A stretch of DNA of 61,873 nucleotides from NCBI GenBank assembly GCA_003244185.1, contig QHBT01000048.1, positions 1-61,873 of the forward strand. Direction: 5' to 3'. Below are positions 8,069-16,069 of this stretch, piece by piece; positions within the stretch are counted from its first letter, which is position 1; every line of letters starts with the position of its first letter. The notes under the pieces were generated by a model. That model was not told the DNA's origin. It saw only the letters and a program-made list of their open reading frames with translations, and did not search any database. Both the position numbers and the translations under genes were made by a program. The DNA comes from Candidatus Dormiibacter spiritus (GTDB lineage Bacteria > Chloroflexota > Dormibacteria > Dormibacterales > Dormibacteraceae).

Positions 8069-9255
8069 GCCAGAGCCTCTGGCTGGCTCAGCAGCCGGCG
8101 GGCCAACGGGCCGATGGAGAGTCCCTGGATCAGGAGGGAGAGCAGAGCAGCGCCGTAGACCAGCGTTTCCACCAGGGCATAGCGTCCGCCCCTTCCCTGG
8201 AGCGACAGGACCAGAGCCACAGCTATCGCTCCCCGCAGCCCGCCCCAGACCAGCAGGTGCTGCCAGCGCAGCGGCACGGACTGGCCCAGCGGCCGGAGCA
8301 GGTTGAGCACCGCGTACACCGCTGCGGCGCGGGCGAAGAGCGCGATGGCGGCCACCGCCAGGACCAGGCCGGCGGCAGCCAGGAGCTGGGGGAGTGCCAC
8401 GGCGAGGCCGATGAGCAGGAAGAGCAGCGAGTTGAGCAGGAAGGCCACGTATTCCCAGGAGAGGTCGACCGCCTGGCGCGTTTCGTCAGACATGCCGTGC
8501 CGGCGTCCGTAGTTGCCCATGATGACCGCGGCTGCCACGACGGCCAGAATGCCCGAGAACTGCAGGGAGTCCGCCAGCAGGTAGCCACCGTAGGCTGCTA
8601 TCGCCGTCACAGTCATCTCCACCGTGAAGTCGTCCACGCGGCTGATCAGCAGCGAAGCTGCAAAGCCGATCAGAGCCCCGAGCCCCAGACCGCCCAGGAC
8701 CAGACGCAGGAAGGATTCCGCCAGGTCCAAGCCGGAGCCGGCGGTGGTCATAAAGGCCAGCGCCAGGCTGAAGAGAACCAGGCCCGTGCCATCATTGGCC
8801 AGGCTTTCGGCCTCCACCAGGTTGGTCAGGCGCTCGGGCAGCCCCAGCCGCCGAAACACTGCCAGCACAGCGACTGGATCGGTTGGCGCCAGCATGGTGC
8901 CGATCAGAAAGGCAATCGGGAGGCCGAGGCCAAGCAGCAGGTGGACCAGGCCGCCCACCAATAAACTCGTCAGCAGCACGCCCACAGTGGCCAAAGCGAT
9001 CACAGCTACCAGGTTCCGGCGGAGCAGGCGCCAGTCCAGCCGGTAGGCGGCTTCGAAGAGCAGGCCGGGCAGGAAGGCCGCCAAGATCACCGTGGGCGTG
9101 AGCTGGAAGGGAATCGGGGCTGCCAAGCTGCCGGCCACGAGGCCGACCACCGCCAGCGCCACCTCGTAGGGGACCGGCACCGCCTTGACGAGGATCGCCA
9201 CCGCGCTGGCCACCACGAGCAGGACCACGAACGTCGTGAGGTTCGCTTGCAGCAT
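8065..9255 (-). CDS. CPA1-family Na+/H+ antiporter
   Basis: About 396 residues with 11-12 hydrophobic helices. The NhaP/CPA1 ion-binding signature is clear as LAPTDPVAVLAVFRRLG, and a following acidic helix contains ESLANDGTGLVLF, the conserved ND motif. It exchanges cytosolic Na+ (or K+) for protons. The frame opens at 9312 with TTG, but ATG at 9255 begins just ahead of the first helix (LTTFVVLLV) and is preferred. It is divergent from recQ with little room between, and its 3' end carries the promoter of the downstream sigma operon. Confidence 0.9.
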   Translation of the reverse strand: MLQANLTTFVVLLVVASAVAILVKAVPVPYEVALAVVGLVAGSLAAPIPFQLTPTVILAAFLPGLLFEAAYRLDWRLLRRNLVAVIALATVGVLLTSLLVGGLVHLLLGLGLPIAFLIGTMLAPTDPVAVLAVFRRLGLPERLTNLVEAESLANDGTGLVLFSLALAFMTTAGSGLDLAESFLRLVLGGLGLGALIGFAASLLISRVDDFTVEMTVTAIAAYGGYLLADSLQFSGILAVVAAAVIMGNYGRRHGMSDETRQAVDLSWEYVAFLLNSLLFLLIGLAVALPQLLAAAGLVLAVAAIALFARAAAVYAVLNLLRPLGQSVPLRWQHLLVWGGLRGAIAVALVLSLQGRGGRYALVETLVYGAALLSLLIQGLSIGPLARRLLSQPEALA

Positions 9256-9293
9256 CGCGTGCAAGCTTGTCAGATCCGGCCTGAGGCTCGCGC

Positions 9294-11204
9294 TTGAGCT
9301 TGCGGCCAGCAACTTACCCAGCCTGCCCCTTTACCGGCCAGGTTGGGCAATGTGCCCAGGAGGGGCAGACTGAAGGCGACTTGGCCCTCTCTGAACCGCT
9401 CCAGGCGCTGCAGGAAGTGTTCCAGCTGCAGTCTTTTCGGGCCGGCCAGAGAGAAGTGGTGGAGGCCCAGCTGTCAGGAAGGGACGTTCTCTCGGTGGCT
9501 CCCACCGGCGCCGGCAAGAGCGTCAGCTACTGGGTCCCCGCCCTGACGGCTCCAGGACTGACCCTGGTCGTCTCGCCCCTCATCGCGCTGATGAAGGACC
9601 AGGTGGACCGCCTTCGCCAGCTCGGCGTCGCAGCCGGCTACATCAACTCCAGTTTGGATCGGCCCACCCAGGTGCTGCAGCTGGAGCTGGCCGAGGCTGG
9701 CGAGGTGAAGCTGCTCTACGTGGCGCCTGAACGGTTCTCCGCCAAGGGCTTCGTGGGCCGCCTGAACCGGATAGGGCTCCGCCGGGCGGTGGTCGACGAA
9801 GCCCACTGCATCTCCAGCTGGGGCCACGACTTCCGGGAGGACTACCGCCAGCTCGGCGCCGCCATAGCGGCCTGTGGCCGACCACCCATCGCCGCCTTCA
9901 CGGCGACCGCCACGCCGCAGGTGCGGGCAGACATCGTGGCCAGCCTCGACCTCCGCGACCCGGAGGTCTTCGTCACCGGCTTCAACCGACCGAACCTGCG
10001 GCTCTCCGCCCGCCAGTGCAGAGGCGAGAGGGGCAAGCAAGAAGCGCTTCTGGCGACACTCGACCCCGGCAGCGGGCGCGCCCTCGTCTATGCAGGCCGT
10101 CGCGCCGACTCCGAGCAGCTGGCGGAGCTGATCACCGCTCGCGGCTTGCCAGCCGCCGCCTACCACGCCGGCCTGGCGGATCGCGATCGTCGCTCGGTCC
10201 AGGAACGTTTCGCTGCCGGCACTCTGCGAGTGGTGGTCGCCACCACCGCTTTCGGCATGGGCATCGACCTACCCGACATCCGCCAGGTCATCCACCACCA
10301 CCTGCCCGGCAGCATCGAGGCCTACTACCAGGAGGCCGGCCGAGCCGGCCGCGACGGTGAGCCGGCCGAATGTGTGCTGCTGTGGTCGCCGGCCGATCGG
10401 GATCTGCACGCCTACTTCGCCGAAAACCCGCCCAAGCCCACCCAGATCCGCGAAGGCATCTATGCCCGCCTCGCGCAGAGTCTCGGCTACGCCCGGCTGC
10501 GGACCTGCCGGCACGCGCGGATCGGAGACTATTTCGGGGAGCCCGGAGTGCCGCGGACCTGCTCGGCCTGCGACAACTGCCTCAATCCCGGGCGGCGCCG
10601 GGAGGAATCGGTAGCTGGCGAGGATCTGCGCCGGATGCTGGCCGCGCTGCGCCGTTTCTCGGACCGATTGGGCGCTGAGAAGATCGCCGCCATCGTCGCC
10701 GGGCAGGAAACCAGTTGGGTGCGCAGCCAGCCCTGGCTGACGGAGCTCGAGTTCTTCGGCTCGCTGCGCTGGCCGCCCGCCAGGCTGCGGGAGCTGCTGA
10801 CCGAAATGGTCGAGGTCGGCCTGGCGCGACAGACCTCGGGCGAGTATCCCAGGCTTGCCATCACCGAGTTGGGCAGCCGGGTGCTGAACGGCGAGACAAC
10901 CGTCGCGCTGAGCCTGCCGGCCGCGACACCGACAGCCGTGCGCTCGGCCTCTGGCTCTGCCGCCGCTGCCGGTTTGGCTGATCAGAGCCCCGAGAGCGCC
11001 GAACTGCTGGCCCGACTAAGAACCTGGCGCTTGGGCCGAGCGCGCCAGGCTTCGCTGCCTGCCTACATAGTGTTCTCCGACCGGACGCTGGCGGAGATCG
11101 CCGCCCGCCGGCCCCGCACGGCCGCGGAGCTGGCCTCAGTGCCGGGGGTCGGGCCGGCCAAGCTGCAGCTTTACGCCGCCGAAGTGCTGAGCCTGGTCGG
11201 CTGA
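9294..11204 (+). CDS. recQ: ATP-dependent DNA helicase RecQ
   Basis: Up to 636 residues. Helicase motifs in order: Walker A APTGAGKS (about 69-76), DEAH box VVDEAHCISSWGHDF, FTATATP, AFGMGIDLPDIRQVIHH and QEAGRAGRDG. Then the RecQ zinc site (CRHARIGDYF...CSACDNC), a winged-helix region and a C-terminal HRDC domain (LASVPGVGPAKL). It unwinds recombination and replication intermediates. The start is uncertain: TTG at 9294 opens the frame, but conserved sequence begins near residue 34, so TTG at 9379 is another candidate. Confidence 0.93.
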   Translation: MSLRPATYPACPFTGQVGQCAQEGQTEGDLALSEPLQALQEVFQLQSFRAGQREVVEAQLSGRDVLSVAPTGAGKSVSYWVPALTAPGLTLVVSPLIALMKDQVDRLRQLGVAAGYINSSLDRPTQVLQLELAEAGEVKLLYVAPERFSAKGFVGRLNRIGLRRAVVDEAHCISSWGHDFREDYRQLGAAIAACGRPPIAAFTATATPQVRADIVASLDLRDPEVFVTGFNRPNLRLSARQCRGERGKQEALLATLDPGSGRALVYAGRRADSEQLAELITARGLPAAAYHAGLADRDRRSVQERFAAGTLRVVVATTAFGMGIDLPDIRQVIHHHLPGSIEAYYQEAGRAGRDGEPAECVLLWSPADRDLHAYFAENPPKPTQIREGIYARLAQSLGYARLRTCRHARIGDYFGEPGVPRTCSACDNCLNPGRRREESVAGEDLRRMLAALRRFSDRLGAEKIAAIVAGQETSWVRSQPWLTELEFFGSLRWPPARLRELLTEMVEVGLARQTSGEYPRLAITELGSRVLNGETTVALSLPAATPTAVRSASGSAAAAGLADQSPESAELLARLRTWRLGRARQASLPAYIVFSDRTLAEIAARRPRTAAELASVPGVGPAKLQLYAAEVLSLVG

Positions 11205-11232
11205 AGCTGCGCCTAGCTTGGCCGATACGGAG

Positions 11233-12228
11233 TCACAGCGGGCGGCGGAAGCGAAGCCACCCGGGCAGGAGCTCGTAGCCCAGCCGTTCGTTGATCCGCA
11301 GAATCGGCGCATTCCGCTCGTCGTTGCCGGTTCTCACCTCGCTCACGCCCAGCTCGATCGCCTGGGCCAGCGTCGCCATCTTGGCAGCCCAGGCGGCGCC
11401 ACGCCCCCGATAGCGCCTCGCCGTGGCCGTATAGCCCGTCCAGACCTGGCCCCGGACCGGGGGAAAGCTGAGGAAGGAAAGCCCGGCCAGATCGTCGCCG
11501 GCGACCACCAGCCAGACACGATCCGGCCTGACGTCGGGAGCCTGCAGCTCAGCCACTATCTCCGGTGGCGTGAGCATGTGATCGCCCGGGTTCTGCGGGA
11601 TGTCGGCTTCTGTCTCCTGGTAGAGCGCTATCACCTTGTCCCAAGCCTGCGGACGGTTCAGAAAGCGGTCGAACGTCAGCAGCGCCAGCCCCTGCGACGT
11701 GACCTTCGCCTCAGATTCGCGGGCTAACTCGAGCAGGGTGCCTCTGCGCTTCAGCAGGTCGAGCTTCCAAAACCTCTCGGCGGAGACCTGCTCGTATCGT
11801 CGCGCAGCCAGCGCCGCCAGCAGCCAGTGCTCGTCTCCCTCTGCGTCGGCCGCGGCGGCGCGGGCTCCCTCCCGGCGCAACCACTCCTCCAAGGCGGCGA
11901 TGATGCCGTCCGCCTGGGGCCTCACCTCTGGCGCCAGGTTCAGGTCCAAGTCGCCGATCCGGCCCGGCTCCCGCTCCCACGGCGCATGATTGGCGGCACC
12001 GAAGCCAACCACATTGCCGGCGGCGTCCCTGAGCGCCCAGCGACCCTGCACGTGGTCCAGGCGAAAGTTGGCCCAGCGATGCCGCAGCACCACGGGATCG
12101 ACAGGGTCGTGCGGCCGCCAGCGCGTCATCAGCTCTGAAATCCAGCCGGCGTCGTCGACGGACAACGACTGCCACGTCCAACCGCTCACCGGCCCGATCC
12201 TACCGCCACCCGCTGCCGTCTCAGCCAC
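11233..12228 (-). CDS. Tandem GNAT acetyltransferase
   Basis: 331 residues made of two GNAT folds. The N-terminal copy (residues about 17-150) is degenerate; the C-terminal copy has the acetyl-CoA pyrophosphate loop ARRYRGRGAAWAAK, then the GVSEVRTGNDERNAPILRIN and LGYE elements. Mycothiol synthase MshD is also a two-GNAT protein, and a MshC-like ligase lies 6 kb away, but the similarity I can see is to the general fold only. It overlaps the upstream lipoprotein gene by 8 nt and is probably co-transcribed with it. Substrate unknown. Confidence 0.8.
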   Translation of the reverse strand: MAETAAGGGRIGPVSGWTWQSLSVDDAGWISELMTRWRPHDPVDPVVLRHRWANFRLDHVQGRWALRDAAGNVVGFGAANHAPWEREPGRIGDLDLNLAPEVRPQADGIIAALEEWLRREGARAAAADAEGDEHWLLAALAARRYEQVSAERFWKLDLLKRRGTLLELARESEAKVTSQGLALLTFDRFLNRPQAWDKVIALYQETEADIPQNPGDHMLTPPEIVAELQAPDVRPDRVWLVVAGDDLAGLSFLSFPPVRGQVWTGYTATARRYRGRGAAWAAKMATLAQAIELGVSEVRTGNDERNAPILRINERLGYELLPGWLRFRRPL

Positions 12229-12886
12229 CCGTCAGCGAGCGAGGCAGCGGCCTTCCGGCCCGCACCCAGGTGCCGTACCAATCGCCGGCGATCTGCTGCT
12301 GCGCGTCGGCGAGCGAGAGCCTGTTCTGGCAGACCTGGTCGTGCAGCCAGTCCTCCAAGCCGTCCTTGTCGTTGGGACTCACGGGGGACGGCTGCGGCCA
12401 CAGATTGCGCGCATCAGTCGGATGGCCGAGGAGCTCAAGCGGGATCAGGTGATCCTCCTGGTGGGCGCCAGGACTGTCACTGAATCCATAGGCGGTCATC
12501 TGCTTGCGCTTCAGGCTGCCCGTATAGGAGACGGGCGGCCGCACCGCCCGGGTGTGGGCGATCGGGCAGATCTCGCTCAGGGAAGCCTGCCGCGTCGCCC
12601 CCGGCGTGCAGCGCGGGTCAGGCTCCCACTCGCTCGCCCCGGGCCCGACCTGACGCGCGCGGCAGCTGCCTGCGGCCTGAACCTCCGGCGCGGCCACGGC
12701 GGCGCCGGAAAGGCGCTGACTTCCGCTGCGGACGGCGCCGGAAGGGTCGCCACCACCGCAGCCTGGCAGCAGCAGCGCTGCCAGCGAAGCCAGCAGTGCC
12801 AGCCGCAAGCTGACGCGGTGGGACGCCGCGCACCGGTCTCCGGCCGCGGTTATCTGATGGTTTGGCGAAAGCGTCTTCATAGTCAC
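12221..12886 (-). CDS. Lipoprotein with HNH-like EDHLIPLELLG domain
   Basis: 221 residues. A long basic N-region, hydrophobic core and lipobox LLPGC near residue 42 mark it as an exported lipoprotein. The C-terminal 80 residues hold HQEDHLIPLELLGHPTDARN, LWPQP and NDKDGLEDWLHDQVC, a pattern of secreted proteins with an HNH/beta-beta-alpha-metal-like nuclease fold. The paired His/Asp could bind metal. It may be a surface nuclease or a non-catalytic relative; no partner gene clarifies this. Confidence 0.7.
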   Translation of the reverse strand: MTMKTLSPNHQITAAGDRCAASHRVSLRLALLASLAALLLPGCGGGDPSGAVRSGSQRLSGAAVAAPEVQAAGSCRARQVGPGASEWEPDPRCTPGATRQASLSEICPIAHTRAVRPPVSYTGSLKRKQMTAYGFSDSPGAHQEDHLIPLELLGHPTDARNLWPQPSPVSPNDKDGLEDWLHDQVCQNRLSLADAQQQIAGDWYGTWVRAGRPLPRSLTGG

Positions 12887-13080
12887 TTCGACGCTAGCTG
12901 CTGGCTCAGCGGTTGGCCAGCTTCTTTACATGGATCGGCTAGGGCTCGCTGGAGCGACCAAGACTGGGCACATCTGTAAAGACGCTTGCCGCGATCCGGG
13001 GCCAGGCCGCATCATTGGCGGCATGGCTGGGCTTGCCTGTCTGATGAACCACTGGCCGCCTGGCGCGGGACGCTAGCCAG

Positions 13081-13728
13081 ATGTGGTCGGCGCCCCAGGT
13101 GCTGCTGCTGGAAGACACCCCGGAGGAGCTGGCCGCACTCACGCTCGCGGTCGACCGGGCGGGCCTGGAGGCGCTGCCCGCACCCAGTCCCCGGCGGGCG
13201 CTGTCGCTGCTGGACCGGCGGGAACCGCTGGTGGCGGTGCTGGACCTCGACATGGCCCGCGTGCCGGCCAACGAGCGGTCCATCACAGTCGAGATGGTCC
13301 TCCAGCGGTTGCGGCGGCGCCACGCCAACTGCATTCCGCTCGTCTACTCCGCCTGCGTGGAGACGATCGAGGACCAGGTTCGGCTCTTCGAGCTGCACCC
13401 CCACTGCCTGTTCCAATCCAAGCGGCAGGGCGAGCAGCGGCTGCTGCGCCGCCTGAACGGCCTCCTCGCGGCTCACATCGGGGACCTTGCGGGACGCGGG
13501 GGCGCTGTTGTCCATCTGCCCTCGGGAGAGGTGTTCAGCCACCGGATAGGGGTAGCGCTTATGGCTGCCTGGCGGGCCAACCACACACTGGTCCTGGCCG
13601 AGAGTGACGCCCGGGCAGCGCGCCGCTTTGAGGCCTGGCTGCGCCGCCAAACATCCTCGGTGAGCGTTCGGGCAGCGGGCAACCGGCACTACCGGCTCTG
13701 GCTGGAAGAACGCGACAGCAGCGGCTGA
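13081..13728 (+). CDS. Receiver-domain protein with unknown C-terminal domain
   Basis: 215 residues. The N-terminal half reads as a CheY-like receiver: LLLEDTPEE (acidic pocket), VLDLDMA with the probable phospho-acceptor Asp, and IPLVYSA followed by LFQSKR in the positions of the conserved Ser/Thr and Lys. The C-terminal 85 residues do not match a DNA-binding output domain I know; they contain VHLPSGEVF and RRQTSSVSVR...YRLW, suggestive of a beta-rich fold. No histidine kinase is adjacent. It precedes the purine genes by 135 nt and may or may not regulate them. Confidence 0.6.
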   Translation: MWSAPQVLLLEDTPEELAALTLAVDRAGLEALPAPSPRRALSLLDRREPLVAVLDLDMARVPANERSITVEMVLQRLRRRHANCIPLVYSACVETIEDQVRLFELHPHCLFQSKRQGEQRLLRRLNGLLAAHIGDLAGRGGAVVHLPSGEVFSHRIGVALMAAWRANHTLVLAESDARAARRFEAWLRRQTSSVSVRAAGNRHYRLWLEERDSSG

Positions 13729-13863
13729 GGCGGGAACACGGCGCCCGCCAGGCGCATGAAAAGCTAGGGCGGCCACCGGCGAACTCTCTGTGCTCGACCG
13801 CAGGCCCAACGGCGCCCGGGCACCGCTGAGCGGCTTTGTGCTCCAATCGGAAAGGGAACGGCG

Positions 13864-14733
13864 ATGAGCATCATCCTGGGCGACAACCGTTACGGCAAGG
13901 CCGAGACGCATCTCGTCCGCGTCGTGCGGGGGAACGGCGCCCATGAGCTGGCCGACCTGACAGTCAGCGTCGCTCTTTCCGGCGACTTCGAGTCAGTCCA
14001 CCTGACCGGCGACAACTCCAACGTCCTGCCCACCGACAGCCAGAAAAACACAGTCTTCGCCTTCGCCAAGGAAGCCGTGGGTGAGATCGAGGAGTTCGGC
14101 CTCCGCCTGGCTCGCCACTTCGCCGGCGGCTACGCGCCGATCCGCGAGGCCCGGGTGGCCATCGAGCAGCACACCTGGCAGCGGCTGAGTGTGGACGGTA
14201 GGCCTCATCCTCACGCTTTCGCGCGCGGCGGGACCGAGAAACGGCTGGCCACTGTGACCGCTAATGGTCGCGAGGCCTGGGTGGTCGCCGGACTCACTGA
14301 GCTGACGGTGCTGAAGACGACGGGCTCCGAGTTCTGGGGCTACCTGAAGGATCGCTACACGACATTGCCGGAGACCCGGGACCGCATCCTCGCCACCTCT
14401 GTTACTGCCCGCTGGCGGTACGCCAGAGCGGAGGTCGATCACGCCGCCTGCTTTGCCACGGCTCGGAGCCGGCTGCTGGAGACGTTCGCCGCAGCCCACA
14501 GCCTGTCCCTCCAGCAGACTCTCTACGACATGGGCCGCGCGGTGCTGGAGGGCCTGCCTGAGGTGGCCGAGATCCGGCTGGCAATGCCCAACAAACACCA
14601 CTTCCTGGTCGACCTCGCGCCTTTCGGCCTAGAGAACCAGGACGATGTTTATTACGCCGCCGACCGTCCTTATGGCCTGATCGAGGGCTCTCTCTCGCGC
14701 GACGACGCACCCCCGCCCGGCCGAGCCTGGTGA
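13864..14733 (+). CDS. Urate oxidase (uricase)
   Basis: 289 residues. It oxidises urate to 5-hydroxyisourate with O2, without cofactor. Key elements: NRYGKAE at residues 8-14 with the catalytic Lys, NVLPTDSQKNTVFAFAKE with the catalytic Thr, GLTELTVLKTTGSEFWG, and the C-terminal MPNKHHFLVDL plus DVYYAADRPYGLIEG. AAAGGGAA lies just before the ATG. First of five tightly packed plus-strand genes for purine oxidation; its TGA overlaps the next start. HIU hydrolase, OHCU decarboxylase and allantoinase are not in the window. Confidence 0.93.
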   Translation: MSIILGDNRYGKAETHLVRVVRGNGAHELADLTVSVALSGDFESVHLTGDNSNVLPTDSQKNTVFAFAKEAVGEIEEFGLRLARHFAGGYAPIREARVAIEQHTWQRLSVDGRPHPHAFARGGTEKRLATVTANGREAWVVAGLTELTVLKTTGSEFWGYLKDRYTTLPETRDRILATSVTARWRYARAEVDHAACFATARSRLLETFAAAHSLSLQQTLYDMGRAVLEGLPEVAEIRLAMPNKHHFLVDLAPFGLENQDDVYYAADRPYGLIEGSLSRDDAPPPGRAW

Positions 14734-15599
14734 TGGAGTTCCTACAACCGGCGACCTGGCGCGAGGCGCTGGAGATGAAGACCGCCCAGCCGCAGGCCCT
14801 CCCCATCGCGGGCGGCACTGATGTGCTGGTGGATCTGAACTTCGACCGCCACCGACCGGAGGTGATCCTCGACCTCAACCGGGTGACTGAGCTGAGCGAG
14901 TGGCAGCCCGCCAACGGCAGGCTGCGGGTGGGGGCGGGCGTCTCCTACAGCCGCGTCATCAGCGAGCTGAGCGACCGCCTGCCCGGGCTGGCGCTCGCCT
15001 CCCGCAGCGTCGGTTCGCCCCAGATCCGCAATCGCGGCACGGTGGGCGGCAACCTGGGCTCGGCCTCACCCGCCGGCGACGCCCATCCCGCGCTGCTGGC
15101 GACCCGCGCCAGCATCGAGGTCAGTTCCGTGCGGGGCAGCCGGGAAATCCCTGTCGACGAGTTCTTCCTCGGCCCCAAGCGCAACGCTCTGAAGCCGGAT
15201 GAGCTGATCGCCGCATTCTGGCTGCGCCCGGCTCCAGGTCCTCAACAGTTCGCCAAGGTGGGCACCCGCAACGCCATGGTGATCGCGGTCTGCTCCTTCG
15301 GCCTGGCGCTGGATGTGGAACAGCAGACTGTGGGCACCGGGATCGGCTCCGCCGGGCCCATCCCTCTGCGCGCCGGGGAGGCTGAGCGATTCCTCGCCGA
15401 GGCATTGGCGGACGGCAATCATTGGCGCTCTGGCCAACCCCTGCCTCAATCCGCGCGTGAGCGGTTTGGTGAGCTGGTGGCGCAGGCGGCCAGGCCGATC
15501 GATGACGTCAGGGGTACCGCCGCCTTTCGGCGCCGGGCGCTCGCGGTGCTGGCTCGGCGGACGTTCGCCTGGGCCTGGCAGGAGTACACCGCGGGGTGA
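14730..15599 (+). CDS. Molybdenum hydroxylase FAD subunit (xanthine dehydrogenase type)
   Basis: 289 residues, a CoxM/XdhB-type flavoprotein. The FAD pyrophosphate motif AGGTDVLVDL sits near residue 28 and TVGGNLGSASPAGD near 110. A C-terminal CO-dehydrogenase-flavoprotein domain follows. It passes electrons from the iron-sulfur subunit to NAD+ or another acceptor. GTG at 14730 and ATG at 14733 are both possible starts; both overlap the uricase stop, pointing to coupled translation. The following gene overlaps its stop by 4 nt. Confidence 0.9.
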   Translation: MMEFLQPATWREALEMKTAQPQALPIAGGTDVLVDLNFDRHRPEVILDLNRVTELSEWQPANGRLRVGAGVSYSRVISELSDRLPGLALASRSVGSPQIRNRGTVGGNLGSASPAGDAHPALLATRASIEVSSVRGSREIPVDEFFLGPKRNALKPDELIAAFWLRPAPGPQQFAKVGTRNAMVIAVCSFGLALDVEQQTVGTGIGSAGPIPLRAGEAERFLAEALADGNHWRSGQPLPQSARERFGELVAQAARPIDDVRGTAAFRRRALAVLARRTFAWAWQEYTAG

Positions 15600-16069
15600 G
15601 GATCAGCTGTCGCGTGAACGGAGAAGTTCGGGAGGCGGACCAGGTCTGGCCGGGTGAGAGCCTGCTCTGGTTCCTCCGCGAACGGCTGGGCCTGCCGGGG
15701 GCCAAGAACGCCTGCGAGCAGGGCGAGTGCGGCTCCTGTTCGATCTACCTCGAAGGCAACCTGGTCTGCGCCTGTCTGGTACTGGCCGGTCAGGCGCAGG
15801 ACAGCGACATCATCACTGTGGAAGGTCTGGCCGAGCCGGGTGCTCTCCACCCGATCCAGGCGGCTTTCCTGGAGACCGGAGCTGTGCAGTGCGGCTTTTG
15901 CACGCCTGGACTCATAGTGGCGACCCACGACCTGCTGCGGCGCAATTCAGAGCCGTCGGACGCGCAGATCAAGGAAGCTCTGGCGGGCAACCTCTGCCGC
16001 TGCACCGGCTACGCCAAGATCATCGCCGCAGTGCACCTGGCCGCCGGTCGGCTCGTGTTGGCGCCGTGA
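15596..16069 (+). CDS. Molybdenum hydroxylase [2Fe-2S] subunit
   Basis: 157 residues from GTG. The N-terminal plant-type ferredoxin cluster is ligated by CEQGECGSCSIYLEGNLVCAC; the C-terminal four-helix cluster has CGFCTPGLI and NLCRCTGYAKI. This is the CoxS/XdhC-type small subunit that carries electrons from the molybdenum site to FAD. It overlaps both neighbours by 4 nt (GTGA), forming a compact three-subunit set. Confidence 0.95.
   Translation: MRISCRVNGEVREADQVWPGESLLWFLRERLGLPGAKNACEQGECGSCSIYLEGNLVCACLVLAGQAQDSDIITVEGLAEPGALHPIQAAFLETGAVQCGFCTPGLIVATHDLLRRNSEPSDAQIKEALAGNLCRCTGYAKIIAAVHLAAGRLVLAP

Noticed and set aside
15727..16065. 113-codon upstream extension of the molybdenum subunit
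   Set aside because: It lies out of frame inside the iron-sulfur subunit gene; GTG at 16066 matches the operon overlap pattern and the homologous N-terminus.
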